Shown here one piece after another: positions 1 to 6,729 of a stretch of DNA of 30,345 nucleotides. A program made the position numbers and the translations under genes. The stretch spans positions 1-30,345 of the forward strand of contig JACKIG010000041.1 of NCBI GenBank assembly GCA_020638595.1, read 5' to 3'. Numbering within the stretch: the first letter of the stretch is position 1; each line of letters begins with the position of its first letter. The notes beneath the pieces were generated by a model that saw only the letters and a list, made by a program, of their open reading frames with translations, was not told the origin of the DNA and searched no databases. This DNA comes from Rhodospirillaceae bacterium (lineage in GTDB: Bacteria > Pseudomonadota > Alphaproteobacteria > DSM-16000 > Inquilinaceae).

Positions 1-270
1 GAGCGGAATGCCCTCGAACAGCGCCTCCATGTCCTCGATCGTGCAGATGGGCACGCCGACCTTGCCGACCTCGCCGCGGGCCAGCGGGTGGTCGGCGTCG
101 TAGCCGGTCTGCGTCGGCAGGTCGAAGGCGACCGACAGGCCCGTCTGCCCCCGCGCCAGGTTGGTGCGGTAGAGCGCGTTCGAGGCGCGGGCGGAGGAAT
201 GACCGGAATAGGTGCGGATCAGCCACGGCCTGTCGCGCTTCACCGGGGGGGCCTTTTCCAACGTGTCCAT
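1..270 (-). CDS. ecm: Ethylmalonyl-CoA mutase, N-terminal part (cut by window edge)
   Basis: B12-dependent mutase that converts ethylmalonyl-CoA to methylsuccinyl-CoA in the ethylmalonyl-CoA pathway (also called meaA). Only the first 90 codons are in the window; the frame is open to base 1. Visible are the DRPWLIRTYSGHSSA start, the GQTGLSVAFDLPTQTGYD block and the EVGKVGVPI block, all typical of the methylmalonyl-CoA mutase large-subunit fold at its substrate-binding barrel entrance. The ATG at 270 lies 24 bases after the mch stop, so it is probably the third gene of an mcd-mch-ecm operon. The N-terminus alone cannot fully separate ecm from methylmalonyl-CoA mutase; the neighbours decide. 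No strong ribosome binding site is visible, which fits readthrough translation from mch. Confidence 0.85.
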   Translation of the reverse strand, partial: MDTLEKAPPVKRDRPWLIRTYSGHSSARASNALYRTNLARGQTGLSVAFDLPTQTGYDADHPLARGEVGKVGVPICTIEDMEALFEGIPL

Positions 271-294
271 GGGCTCTTGTCCAATGCTTGCCGG

Positions 295-1488
295 TTAGCG
301 GGGCCGGCGCTTGATCAGCACGCGCCGCTCGATCTCGAAGATCTTCGCGGGGATCTTTTCCTTCCCCAGGCCTTTCTTGTCGTTTTCCTTCACGAACAGG
401 TCGGCGCCGTGGGTGTCCAGCGCGGCTGCGGCCGAAACGCCCTTCACGCCGATCAGCTGGAAGGTGACGATGCCCGCGACCTCGCCCAGCGCGCCGTGGG
501 CGGGGCCGGCGTCCAGCACCCGCGACAGCGCCGCCACCGTGTCGCCGGAGACGGCGGGCTGCGTGTGATAGCCCTCGGTGAACCCCAGCTCCCACAACGC
601 GTTCTCGGTCGTGTCGCGGCTCGCCAGCCCCTCCAGCCAGGCGAAGACCAGGCCGCCGTAGACTATGGGCTCGCCGCTCATCTTGCCGCTGAGGCCGGTG
701 GAATAGATGCGGTCGAAATGCAGCGGGTGGCTGTTGCCGATCAGATAGGTCAGCGCCATGTGCTCGTCGGTGATCGTGCGGCCGTTGGCGTGCACGATGA
801 TGTCGCCCGGCGCGAAGTCCTCGAAATAGGTGTCGGGGCCGGTGAGGTTGGCGGGACAGGTGCCCGGCACCTGCGGCAGCTCCGCCACCGCCTCGGCATC
901 GAAGGGGAATTTCACGCCCGGTGCCGGCGGCTGGCCGGGCACGGCACCGTCCGGCCGATGACCGACCATGATCTTGCGGGTGTACTGCAGCACCACCAGG
1001 CCCGCCTGGTTGACGCTCAGCGTCTGGATGGTGGCGATGCCGGGCTTGCCGGGGCCGCGGTCCTGGCGGTCCTTCACCCGGGTGAAGGCGGTCAGCGTGT
1101 CGCCGGCATAGACGGGGCGCAGGAACTGGACGTCGTAGTAGCCGAGATTGGCGATCGCCTTCTCGCTGTCGTTCTGCACACCCAGCGACAGCGTGGCGTT
1201 GAACACCATCTGCGGGCTGGCCGGGATGTCGCGGAACCCGTGGGCGCGTGCGTACACCTCATTGAGGTACAGGGGGTTGGCCTGCATGTACGTACGCGCG
1301 AAGGCGGTCATACCGGCGCGGTCGAAGGTCATGCCGCGCGGATGGGCGAAGACGCGCCCCGGCTCCAGGTCGTCCAGATAGCGGCCGTATTGCGGCCGGC
1401 GCACCCGGGCCGTGTCGACGGCCAGGCCCGGCGCCAGCTCGGCCTGGGGCGACAGCGGCAGGGCGGTGGCCTCTGCGGGGGTCCACAT
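295..1488 (-). CDS. mch: MaoC-family double-hotdog hydratase, probable mesaconyl-CoA hydratase
   Basis: A 397-residue protein with two hotdog (MaoC) halves, roughly residues 30-200 and 210-395. The likely reaction is hydration of mesaconyl-CoA to beta-methylmalyl-CoA, the step after Mcd. The hydratase-2 motif (G-D-x-N-P-L-H-x-D in the family) reads GNSHPLHFD in the second half, so the usual catalytic Asp is Asn and the His is kept. In the first half it is degenerate, QANPLYLN, with the His replaced by Tyr. The pathway role is inferred from position between mcd (13 bases upstream) and ecm (24 bases downstream). The protein is longer than, and reads differently from, the Rhodobacter Mch I remember (about 343 residues), so another acyl-CoA hydratase role is possible. 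A GGGAG ribosome binding site precedes the ATG. Confidence 0.75.
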   Translation of the reverse strand: MWTPAEATALPLSPQAELAPGLAVDTARVRRPQYGRYLDDLEPGRVFAHPRGMTFDRAGMTAFARTYMQANPLYLNEVYARAHGFRDIPASPQMVFNATLSLGVQNDSEKAIANLGYYDVQFLRPVYAGDTLTAFTRVKDRQDRGPGKPGIATIQTLSVNQAGLVVLQYTRKIMVGHRPDGAVPGQPPAPGVKFPFDAEAVAELPQVPGTCPANLTGPDTYFEDFAPGDIIVHANGRTITDEHMALTYLIGNSHPLHFDRIYSTGLSGKMSGEPIVYGGLVFAWLEGLASRDTTENALWELGFTEGYHTQPAVSGDTVAALSRVLDAGPAHGALGEVAGIVTFQLIGVKGVSAAAALDTHGADLFVKENDKKGLGKEKIPAKIFEIERRVLIKRRPR

Positions 1489-1501
1489 GGGGTGCGCTCC
1501 C

Positions 1502-3232
1502 TTACTTGCCCGGCCGCCGCCGGCCCAGCAGGCCGCGCACGATCACCTGGGCCTGGATCTCGGCGGCACCTTCGAAGATGTTGAGGATGCGGGCATCGCA
1601 GAGCACGCGGCTGATGGCGTATTCCAGGGCATAGCCGTTGCCGCCATGGATCTGCAGGGCCGCATCGGCATTGGCGAAGGCGACGCGGGCGGCCAGCAGC
1701 TTGGCCATGCCGGCCTCGATATCGCAGCGGATGTCGCCGTCCTTGGCGCGGGCGGAGAAATAGGCCAGCTGGCGGACGATCATGGTTTCCACCGCCATCC
1801 AGGCGATCTTGCTGTAGACGCGCGGGAACTCGAAGATCGGCCGACCGAACTGAATACGCTCCTTGGCGTAGCGCAGGCCCAGCTCCATGCCGCTTTCCGC
1901 CACGCCGACCGCTCGCGCGGCAGTCTGGATGCGGGCACTCTCGAAGGTTTCCATCAGCTGGTAGAAGCCGCGGCCTTCCTCGTCGCCCAGCAGGCAGCTG
2001 GCCGGGACCGTGAAGTTGTCGAAGCCGATCTCGTATTCCTTCATGCCGCGGTAGCCCAGCACCTCGATCTCGCCGCCGGTCATGCCGGGGGCCGGGAACG
2101 GGTCGGCATCGGTGCCGCGCGGCTTTTCGACCAGGAACATCGACAGGCCGCGATGGCCGGGATCGTTGGGGTTGGTGCGGGCCAGCAGCGTCATCAGGTC
2201 GCTGCGGGCGGCATGGGTGATCCAGGTCTTGTTGCCGGTGATGCGGTACACATCGCCGTCGCGTACGGCACGCGTACGCAAGGACGCCAGGTCGGATCCG
2301 GTGTTGGGCTCGGTGAACACGGCCGTCGGAAGGATCTCGCCCGAGGCGATCTTGGGCAGATAGTGGGCTTTCTGCTCCTCCCGGCCGCCGAGGCGGATCA
2401 GCTCGGCCGCAATCTCCGACCGGGTGCCCAGCGAGCCGACGCCGATATAGCCGCGGCTCAGCTCCTCGGTGACGACGCACATGGCCGTCTTGCCCATGCC
2501 GAAGCCGCCCCAGTCCTCGGGCACCGTCAGGCCGAAGACCCCGAGCTCGGCCATCTGCTCGACGATCTCCGTCGGGATCAGCCGGTCCTTCAGGTGCCAT
2601 TCGTGGGCCGCGGGCAGCACCTGCTCGTTGACGAAACGTCGGAACTGGTCGCGGACCATTTCCAGGCTCTCGTCTTCCAGGCCCGAAGCGCCGTAGGCGC
2701 CGGTGTCCATGCCGGCGGCGACCAACTCGGCGATGCGGCGGCGTACGGGGTCGGTGTTGCCGCGGGTCAGCAGCAGCATCACCGGCTCGCGCGTGAAGGG
2801 CGCCAGCGCGTCGTCGCCCAGGCCGAAGTCGCGCGGCCGCACGAATTCCACCTGACTCAAGGGAACGCCGCCGACCAGCTGGGCCAGATACTCGCCGAAG
2901 GCCGCCTGCAGGATCAGTGCTTCCAGCTCGCCGAAATGGCCGTGGGCGGTCAGCCGCTCCGCCCAGCCGACCATCTCGCGCAGGCCTTCCACATAGGTGG
3001 CGTACCAGGCATAGCCGTGGGCCACCGACTGGTGCATATCCAGCTCTACGGGATCGATGCGGCCGTCGCGCATCACGATCCGGGCCACCGCCTCGCGGAT
3101 GCGCTCGATCAGCTGCTCGCAGGCCGGCAGACAGGCGCGACACGCTTCGACGGGATTGGCGATGCTGACCTCGTGGGCCGCCGCCTCTTCGATATCGGCA
3201 ACTGCGCTGGTCACGGCCTTGTCGTCCCCCAT
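1502..3232 (-). CDS. mcd: Methylsuccinyl-CoA dehydrogenase
   Basis: FAD-dependent acyl-CoA dehydrogenase, 576 residues, oxidising methylsuccinyl-CoA to mesaconyl-CoA. Ordinary acyl-CoA dehydrogenases have about 380 residues; the extra N-terminal domain of about 170 residues is a hallmark of Mcd. The catalytic core runs from about residue 185: TVPEDWGGFGM (236-246), FTEPNTGSDLAS (306-317) and ITGNKTWITHA (331-341) in the FAD and substrate regions, QIHGGNGY (527-534), and IFEGAAEIQ (552-560), where Glu554 sits at the family's catalytic base position. It is the first gene of the mcd-mch-ecm operon, with 509 bases of non-coding DNA upstream. A GGAG sits about nine bases before the ATG. Confidence 0.92.
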   Translation of the reverse strand: MGDDKAVTSAVADIEEAAAHEVSIANPVEACRACLPACEQLIERIREAVARIVMRDGRIDPVELDMHQSVAHGYAWYATYVEGLREMVGWAERLTAHGHFGELEALILQAAFGEYLAQLVGGVPLSQVEFVRPRDFGLGDDALAPFTREPVMLLLTRGNTDPVRRRIAELVAAGMDTGAYGASGLEDESLEMVRDQFRRFVNEQVLPAAHEWHLKDRLIPTEIVEQMAELGVFGLTVPEDWGGFGMGKTAMCVVTEELSRGYIGVGSLGTRSEIAAELIRLGGREEQKAHYLPKIASGEILPTAVFTEPNTGSDLASLRTRAVRDGDVYRITGNKTWITHAARSDLMTLLARTNPNDPGHRGLSMFLVEKPRGTDADPFPAPGMTGGEIEVLGYRGMKEYEIGFDNFTVPASCLLGDEEGRGFYQLMETFESARIQTAARAVGVAESGMELGLRYAKERIQFGRPIFEFPRVYSKIAWMAVETMIVRQLAYFSARAKDGDIRCDIEAGMAKLLAARVAFANADAALQIHGGNGYALEYAISRVLCDARILNIFEGAAEIQAQVIVRGLLGRRRPGK

Positions 3233-3741
3233 AATCCTGCACTCCGTAGACGGAATGGGCCGTCACGGTCAGGCGGGGGACGCAAGAAACATGATAAAGC
3301 AATCCGTTCGTCTTTGGAAGGATCAAGTCGCAAGCACGTTTCGAGTGTCGTTTGAAATTGCTGCTATTGCGAAGTAACAGTTTGATTTATGTCAAAGGCG
3401 AAACCGATTGAGGTATAGAATCGCAGTTCACATAGGATGTAAGAAACTATTAAAATTTATTGCTTCTAGAGATGGCGAGGTGAGCGGGGTTTCGCATAAA
3501 ATCCAAAAAGAGTTACATGAAGTATAAAGAGGGTGTCTGCTTCTTGCCGACCGCTCCGGCACACGCCCGACTGTCCGGCCGACGTTGATTGAGCATGCTG
3601 CACCTGCGATATCTGGCGCCGAGGCGGGTGGGCGTGCGCAATAGTTCGTCATGAAGGTGTCATCGGTTGCAAAGGCCACCTCCGGCGCCTCCCGCCTGCG
3701 CTAACAGGCCGCAGGCAGGCCCTGGCGCAGGCCGCCCGCCC
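3233..3741. other. Intergenic region, AT-rich core, probable mcd promoter region
   Basis: No convincing gene is seen in these 509 bases. The stretch from about 3290 to 3540 is clearly richer in A and T than either flank. It should contain the promoter for mcd on the minus strand, but no clean -35/-10 pair could be assigned. A minus-strand open frame of 83 codons (3428-3679) has no ribosome binding site or recognisable motif and is not called. Confidence 0.5.
3694..3716 (-). terminator. Possible terminator hairpin after the RTX gene
   Basis: A perfect 7-bp stem (GCCTGCG at 3694-3700 with CGCAGGC at 3710-3716) with a 9-base loop lies 25 bases beyond the stop codon of the RTX gene. There is no clear U-tract on the minus strand, so it is only a candidate. 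Confidence 0.35.
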
Positions 3742-4923
3742 CTAGACGAACAGGATGCCGTCGGCGAACGCAATGCGCTCGATGCCGACGAGCAGATCGC
3801 TTCCCTCGTTGCCGCTCAATGCCTGGACTTCGACATTGCCGCCGCCGTCGTACGTGACGCTGTATTGGGCCTGGGGCAGGAAGTACACGGCGGTATCAAA
3901 GCCGTTGCCGCCGTCGATGACGTCGTCACCGCCACCGCCGAGCAGCGTGTCGTCGCCGCCTTGGCCGTAGATCTCGTCCTGGCCGAGACCGCCGTTGATG
4001 TAGTCGTCGCCGCTGCCGCCCTGCAGGTTGTCGGCTCCGCGGCCACCGTTGATCGTGTCGTCGCCGCCGTAACCGAAGATGTCGTCGTCGCCATCGTCGC
4101 CGTTCAGCGTATCGGCAAAGCCCGCACCCAGCGCCGCGTCGCCCCAGATCGTGTCGTCGCCGTTACCGCCGGAAATGTCATCCTCGCCGTCGGAGCCATA
4201 GAGACTGTCACCCTGGCCGCCGCCCTCGATGTGGTCGTCGCCGCGGCCGCCGTGAACGATGTCCGCGCCCGTGCCGCCGTAGAGGTGGTCGTCGCCATCG
4301 CCGCCGTCGAGGGTGTCGGCGCCCTTGCCGCCATAGAGGAAGTCGTTGCCGTCGCCGCCGTCGATGTCGTCGCGGCCGCTCTCACCGCGGATGTCGTCGC
4401 TGCCGGCGTAGCCATAGACCGTGTCGTCGCCGTCGCCGGCGTAGATGGTGTCGTGGTGTTCGCTGCCGTAGACAGTATCGTCGCCCGCACCGGCATCGAC
4501 CAGCGGCGCGGGGATCGGAATGCCGCCCGTGGACGGGCTGTCGATGTCGATCGTGTCGTCGCCCATGGACAGGCGGTCGATCAGCGCCGTGCCGCCCTGG
4601 TAGAAAGCGTTGTAGTAGTTGAGGATGGTGTCGAAGGGGCCGCTATAGGCCGCCAGAACGTCGTCCGGGTCGAATGCTTCGGTGATCTGGGTCATACGGA
4701 CGACATCCGTCAGGGTGCCGCCGATCGGCTCGCCGAGCGCATTGAAGACGATGTCCTCGCCCAGGAACACCGTATAGGTGCCGTCGATGTTCAGGTGCGC
4801 CCAGCCATTGTGCCAGGGCGACAGGACCCCGACGGCGATCTCGATCATCGGGGCCGTCGGGTCGACCACCACCTGCCACGGCGCTGCGCCAAAGCTGCCT
4901 TCGAAATAGTTTACGGTTGCCAT
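3742..4923 (-). CDS. RTX-type calcium-binding repeat protein, probably type I secreted
   Basis: A 393-residue acidic protein. Residues about 1-138 form a domain I do not recognise. Residues about 140-340 contain some 22 nonapeptide repeats of the G-G-x-G-x-D-x-[LIVF]-x type, for example YGGKGADTL and DGGDGDDHL, with one irregular insertion near the middle. These repeats bind calcium and fold as a beta-roll outside the cell. The last 50 residues carry an aliphatic and aromatic tail (ending IAFADGILFV), as in type I secretion signals. No Sec signal peptide and no HlyB/HlyD/TolC genes are nearby, so any export system must be encoded elsewhere. No protease, lipase or lyase motif is visible. An AAGGAGGT ribosome binding site six bases before the ATG fixes the start. 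Confidence 0.9.
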   Translation of the reverse strand: MATVNYFEGSFGAAPWQVVVDPTAPMIEIAVGVLSPWHNGWAHLNIDGTYTVFLGEDIVFNALGEPIGGTLTDVVRMTQITEAFDPDDVLAAYSGPFDTILNYYNAFYQGGTALIDRLSMGDDTIDIDSPSTGGIPIPAPLVDAGAGDDTVYGSEHHDTIYAGDGDDTVYGYAGSDDIRGESGRDDIDGGDGNDFLYGGKGADTLDGGDGDDHLYGGTGADIVHGGRGDDHIEGGGQGDSLYGSDGEDDISGGNGDDTIWGDAALGAGFADTLNGDDGDDDIFGYGGDDTINGGRGADNLQGGSGDDYINGGLGQDEIYGQGGDDTLLGGGGDDVIDGGNGFDTAVYFLPQAQYSVTYDGGGNVEVQALSGNEGSDLLVGIERIAFADGILFV

Positions 4924-5100
4924 CGGACGACCTCCTTCGCTTTGGTGGCGTCGCGGCAGTTCCTCACCGCCAATCTGCGAAGGGTACCCGGAGGATCATC
5001 CCGATCCCTTGCGGATTGATCCTGCGTTCATTCCTTTCGCAAGTGCGGATGGAGATTGGCTAAAATTTCACGCGCGATGCAGTGACCGCGGTCACACGCG

Positions 5101-5679
5101 TCATTGCCCCGCATCCGGGCGGCCGACCGTCTCCACGGCAAGATCCGGGCGGCCGACCGTCTCCACGGCAAGATCCGGGCGGACTTCGCGGATGCGGTCC
5201 AGGATCCGCTCAACGGTTGTCGCATCTGGCAGGCATCGCTTGGGAATGAAGAGTCCCTTCAGATAGCCGAAGACGATGAACAGATGCCTCGGTGAATGGC
5301 CGACGCGCTGCACGGCCTGCCACGGTGTCGTGGACTCTGTGACGCCGTCGAAGCGGTACAGAGCCTCCGGCGCAAACGTCGCCGACCAGGTGCCCGCCAG
5401 GTATTGCCTCAACATTCGCTTGGCGGCGATCCGCTTGTGAAGAACCACGCCGACACCCAGCAACGCTATCACCTCCAGAGTGAGAATGAATTTCGAGGCG
5501 CCGGGAAACGGCACCCCATTGCTTTCGACAAACAGCCACGCCATCCAGGCAATGAGGAGCAGAAGCACAACGAGCGCCGGCAATCTGGGCATCATATACC
5601 CGCGAAATCCCGATTGCCGCAGACAGAACCGGGAATAGGCTTGGTAGTCCGAGGGCTCGAGCGTGAACTGCACCTGCAT
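5101..5679 (-). CDS. YcxB-like C-terminal domain membrane protein
   Basis: A 192-residue membrane protein. It has a short N-terminal strand (MQVQFTLEPSDYQAY), a membrane segment at about residues 32-50 (LPALVVLLLLIAWMAWLFV), a second at about 62-81, then a soluble C-terminal part with TPWQAVQRVGHSPRHLFIVF followed by IPKRCLP. The pattern of two helices followed by a W-x-x-V-x-x-V strand and IPKR resembles the YcxB-like C-terminal domain family (function unknown). Its last 20 or so residues are an in-frame repeat of GRPDLAVETV, caused by a 30-bp tandem duplication in the DNA. A GGAG lies eight bases before the ATG. It is separated from the ldh/glgP pair upstream by 81 bases. Confidence 0.75.
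   Translation of the reverse strand: MQVQFTLEPSDYQAYSRFCLRQSGFRGYMMPRLPALVVLLLLIAWMAWLFVESNGVPFPGASKFILTLEVIALLGVGVVLHKRIAAKRMLRQYLAGTWSATFAPEALYRFDGVTESTTPWQAVQRVGHSPRHLFIVFGYLKGLFIPKRCLPDATTVERILDRIREVRPDLAVETVGRPDLAVETVGRPDAGQ
5111..5183. repeat. 30-bp tandem repeat, 2.4 copies, in-frame in the YcxB-like gene
   Basis: Units occupy 5111-5140 and 5141-5170, with a partial third at 5171-5183. The first two differ only in the first two bases. The unit length is a multiple of three, so each copy adds ten residues (GRPDLAVETV) to the protein's C-terminus without a frameshift. Near identity suggests recent slippage or duplication. Confidence 0.95.
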
Positions 5680-5760
5680 CTTCGCGACTCCGTCCGGTCG
5701 CCTGACACGGCCGAGGATGAATGATGTTTTCTGCGGCTGTCGCCCGACCGGCCCGCGCGC

Positions 5761-6696
5761 TCAGATGGCTGTCATCGACTCCACGGCTGCCTTCAGCGTC
5801 TCCGCACTGCGCCGCAGGGCGTCGCGCTCGCCGTCGTCGAGGTCGGGCTGCATGTCCTGCAGGATGCCGGCCGCACCGACGATGCGCGGCAGCGACAGCG
5901 CCACATCGGCCACGCCTTCGACCTCGTCGTTGAGCGTCGAGACCGTCATCACCGAGCGGTCGTCGGCGAGGATGGCCTGGGCGATGCGCGCCAGGCCCGC
6001 ACCGATGCCGTAATAGGTGGCGCCCTTGCCGTCGATGATGCGGTAGGCGGCCCGCCGCACCGCCTCGTCGATGCCGGCCATGACGGCATCCGTCAGCGGC
6101 ATCCGTACCTGGGCGGCGAAGGCCCTGACCGACATGGCCCCGGCGCGTGCGCCTGACCAGTGCAGGACTTCGCTGTCGCCGTGCTCCCCCAGCACGTAGG
6201 CGTGGACCGATCGTGGCGACACCCCCAGATGCTCGCCCAGCAGCGCCCGGAAGCGGGCCGTGTCCAGGATGGTGCCCGACCCGATGACGCGGGCGCGCGG
6301 CAGGCCGGAGATGCTGAGTGCCGCCTGCGTCATCACGTCCACCGGGTTGGTGGCGACCAGCAGGATGGCGTCGGGGGCGACGGCCAGCACTTGCGGGATG
6401 ACGGCGCGGAAGACCTCGGCATTGCGGTCCAGCAGCTGGATGCGCGTCTCGCCCGGCCGCTGGCCGACGCCGGCCGACAGGACGACGATGCCGGCCCCGG
6501 CCAGGGCCTCGTAGTCGCCGGCCCGCACCTGGATGGGCGAGGCGAAGGGGGTGGCGTGGACGATGTCCTGGGCCTGGGCGCGGGCCAGTGCTTCATTGCG
6601 GTCGACCAGCACGACCTCGCTGCCGACACCCCGCAGCACCATGGCATAGGCCGCGGTGCTGCCCACCGCTCCGGCGCCGACGATGCCGATCTTCAT
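5761..6696 (-). CDS. ldh: L-lactate dehydrogenase
   Basis: NAD-dependent enzyme of the LDH/MDH family, 311 residues, interconverting pyruvate and L-lactate. The Rossmann motif GAGAVG is at 7-12, with an Asp (VLVDRN) at the end of the second strand for NAD. The substrate-specificity loop reads GVGQRPGETR (76-85); the Gln at 79 marks lactate dehydrogenases, where malate dehydrogenases have Arg. ATNPVDVMT (115-123) and GEHGDSE (170-176, catalytic His172) are intact. The gene lies 33 bases downstream of glgP on the same strand, suggesting co-transcription: glycogen breakdown feeding glycolysis with lactate as product. No frameshift or missing catalytic residue is seen. A malate activity is less likely because of Gln79. 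Confidence 0.88.
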   Translation of the reverse strand: MKIGIVGAGAVGSTAAYAMVLRGVGSEVVLVDRNEALARAQAQDIVHATPFASPIQVRAGDYEALAGAGIVVLSAGVGQRPGETRIQLLDRNAEVFRAVIPQVLAVAPDAILLVATNPVDVMTQAALSISGLPRARVIGSGTILDTARFRALLGEHLGVSPRSVHAYVLGEHGDSEVLHWSGARAGAMSVRAFAAQVRMPLTDAVMAGIDEAVRRAAYRIIDGKGATYYGIGAGLARIAQAILADDRSVMTVSTLNDEVEGVADVALSLPRIVGAAGILQDMQPDLDDGERDALRRSAETLKAAVESMTAI

Positions 6697-6729
6697 CCCC
6701 GACCCCCGTTCCCCCTTTGGAGCGTTCGC

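Noticed and set aside
1412..3355. Plus-strand open frame of 647 codons
   Set aside because: It is the antisense of mcd and part of mch. Composition is Ala/Gly/Asp/His/Gln-rich as expected of a shadow in high-GC DNA, and it has no domain.
3428..3679. Minus-strand 83-codon frame in the gap before mcd
   Set aside because: No ribosome binding site, mixed low-quality composition and no recognisable motif.
3667..5019. Plus-strand open frame of 450 codons, repetitive in Val and Ala
   Set aside because: It is the complement of the RTX repeats; the apparent Val/Ala repeat reflects the nonapeptide codons read backwards.
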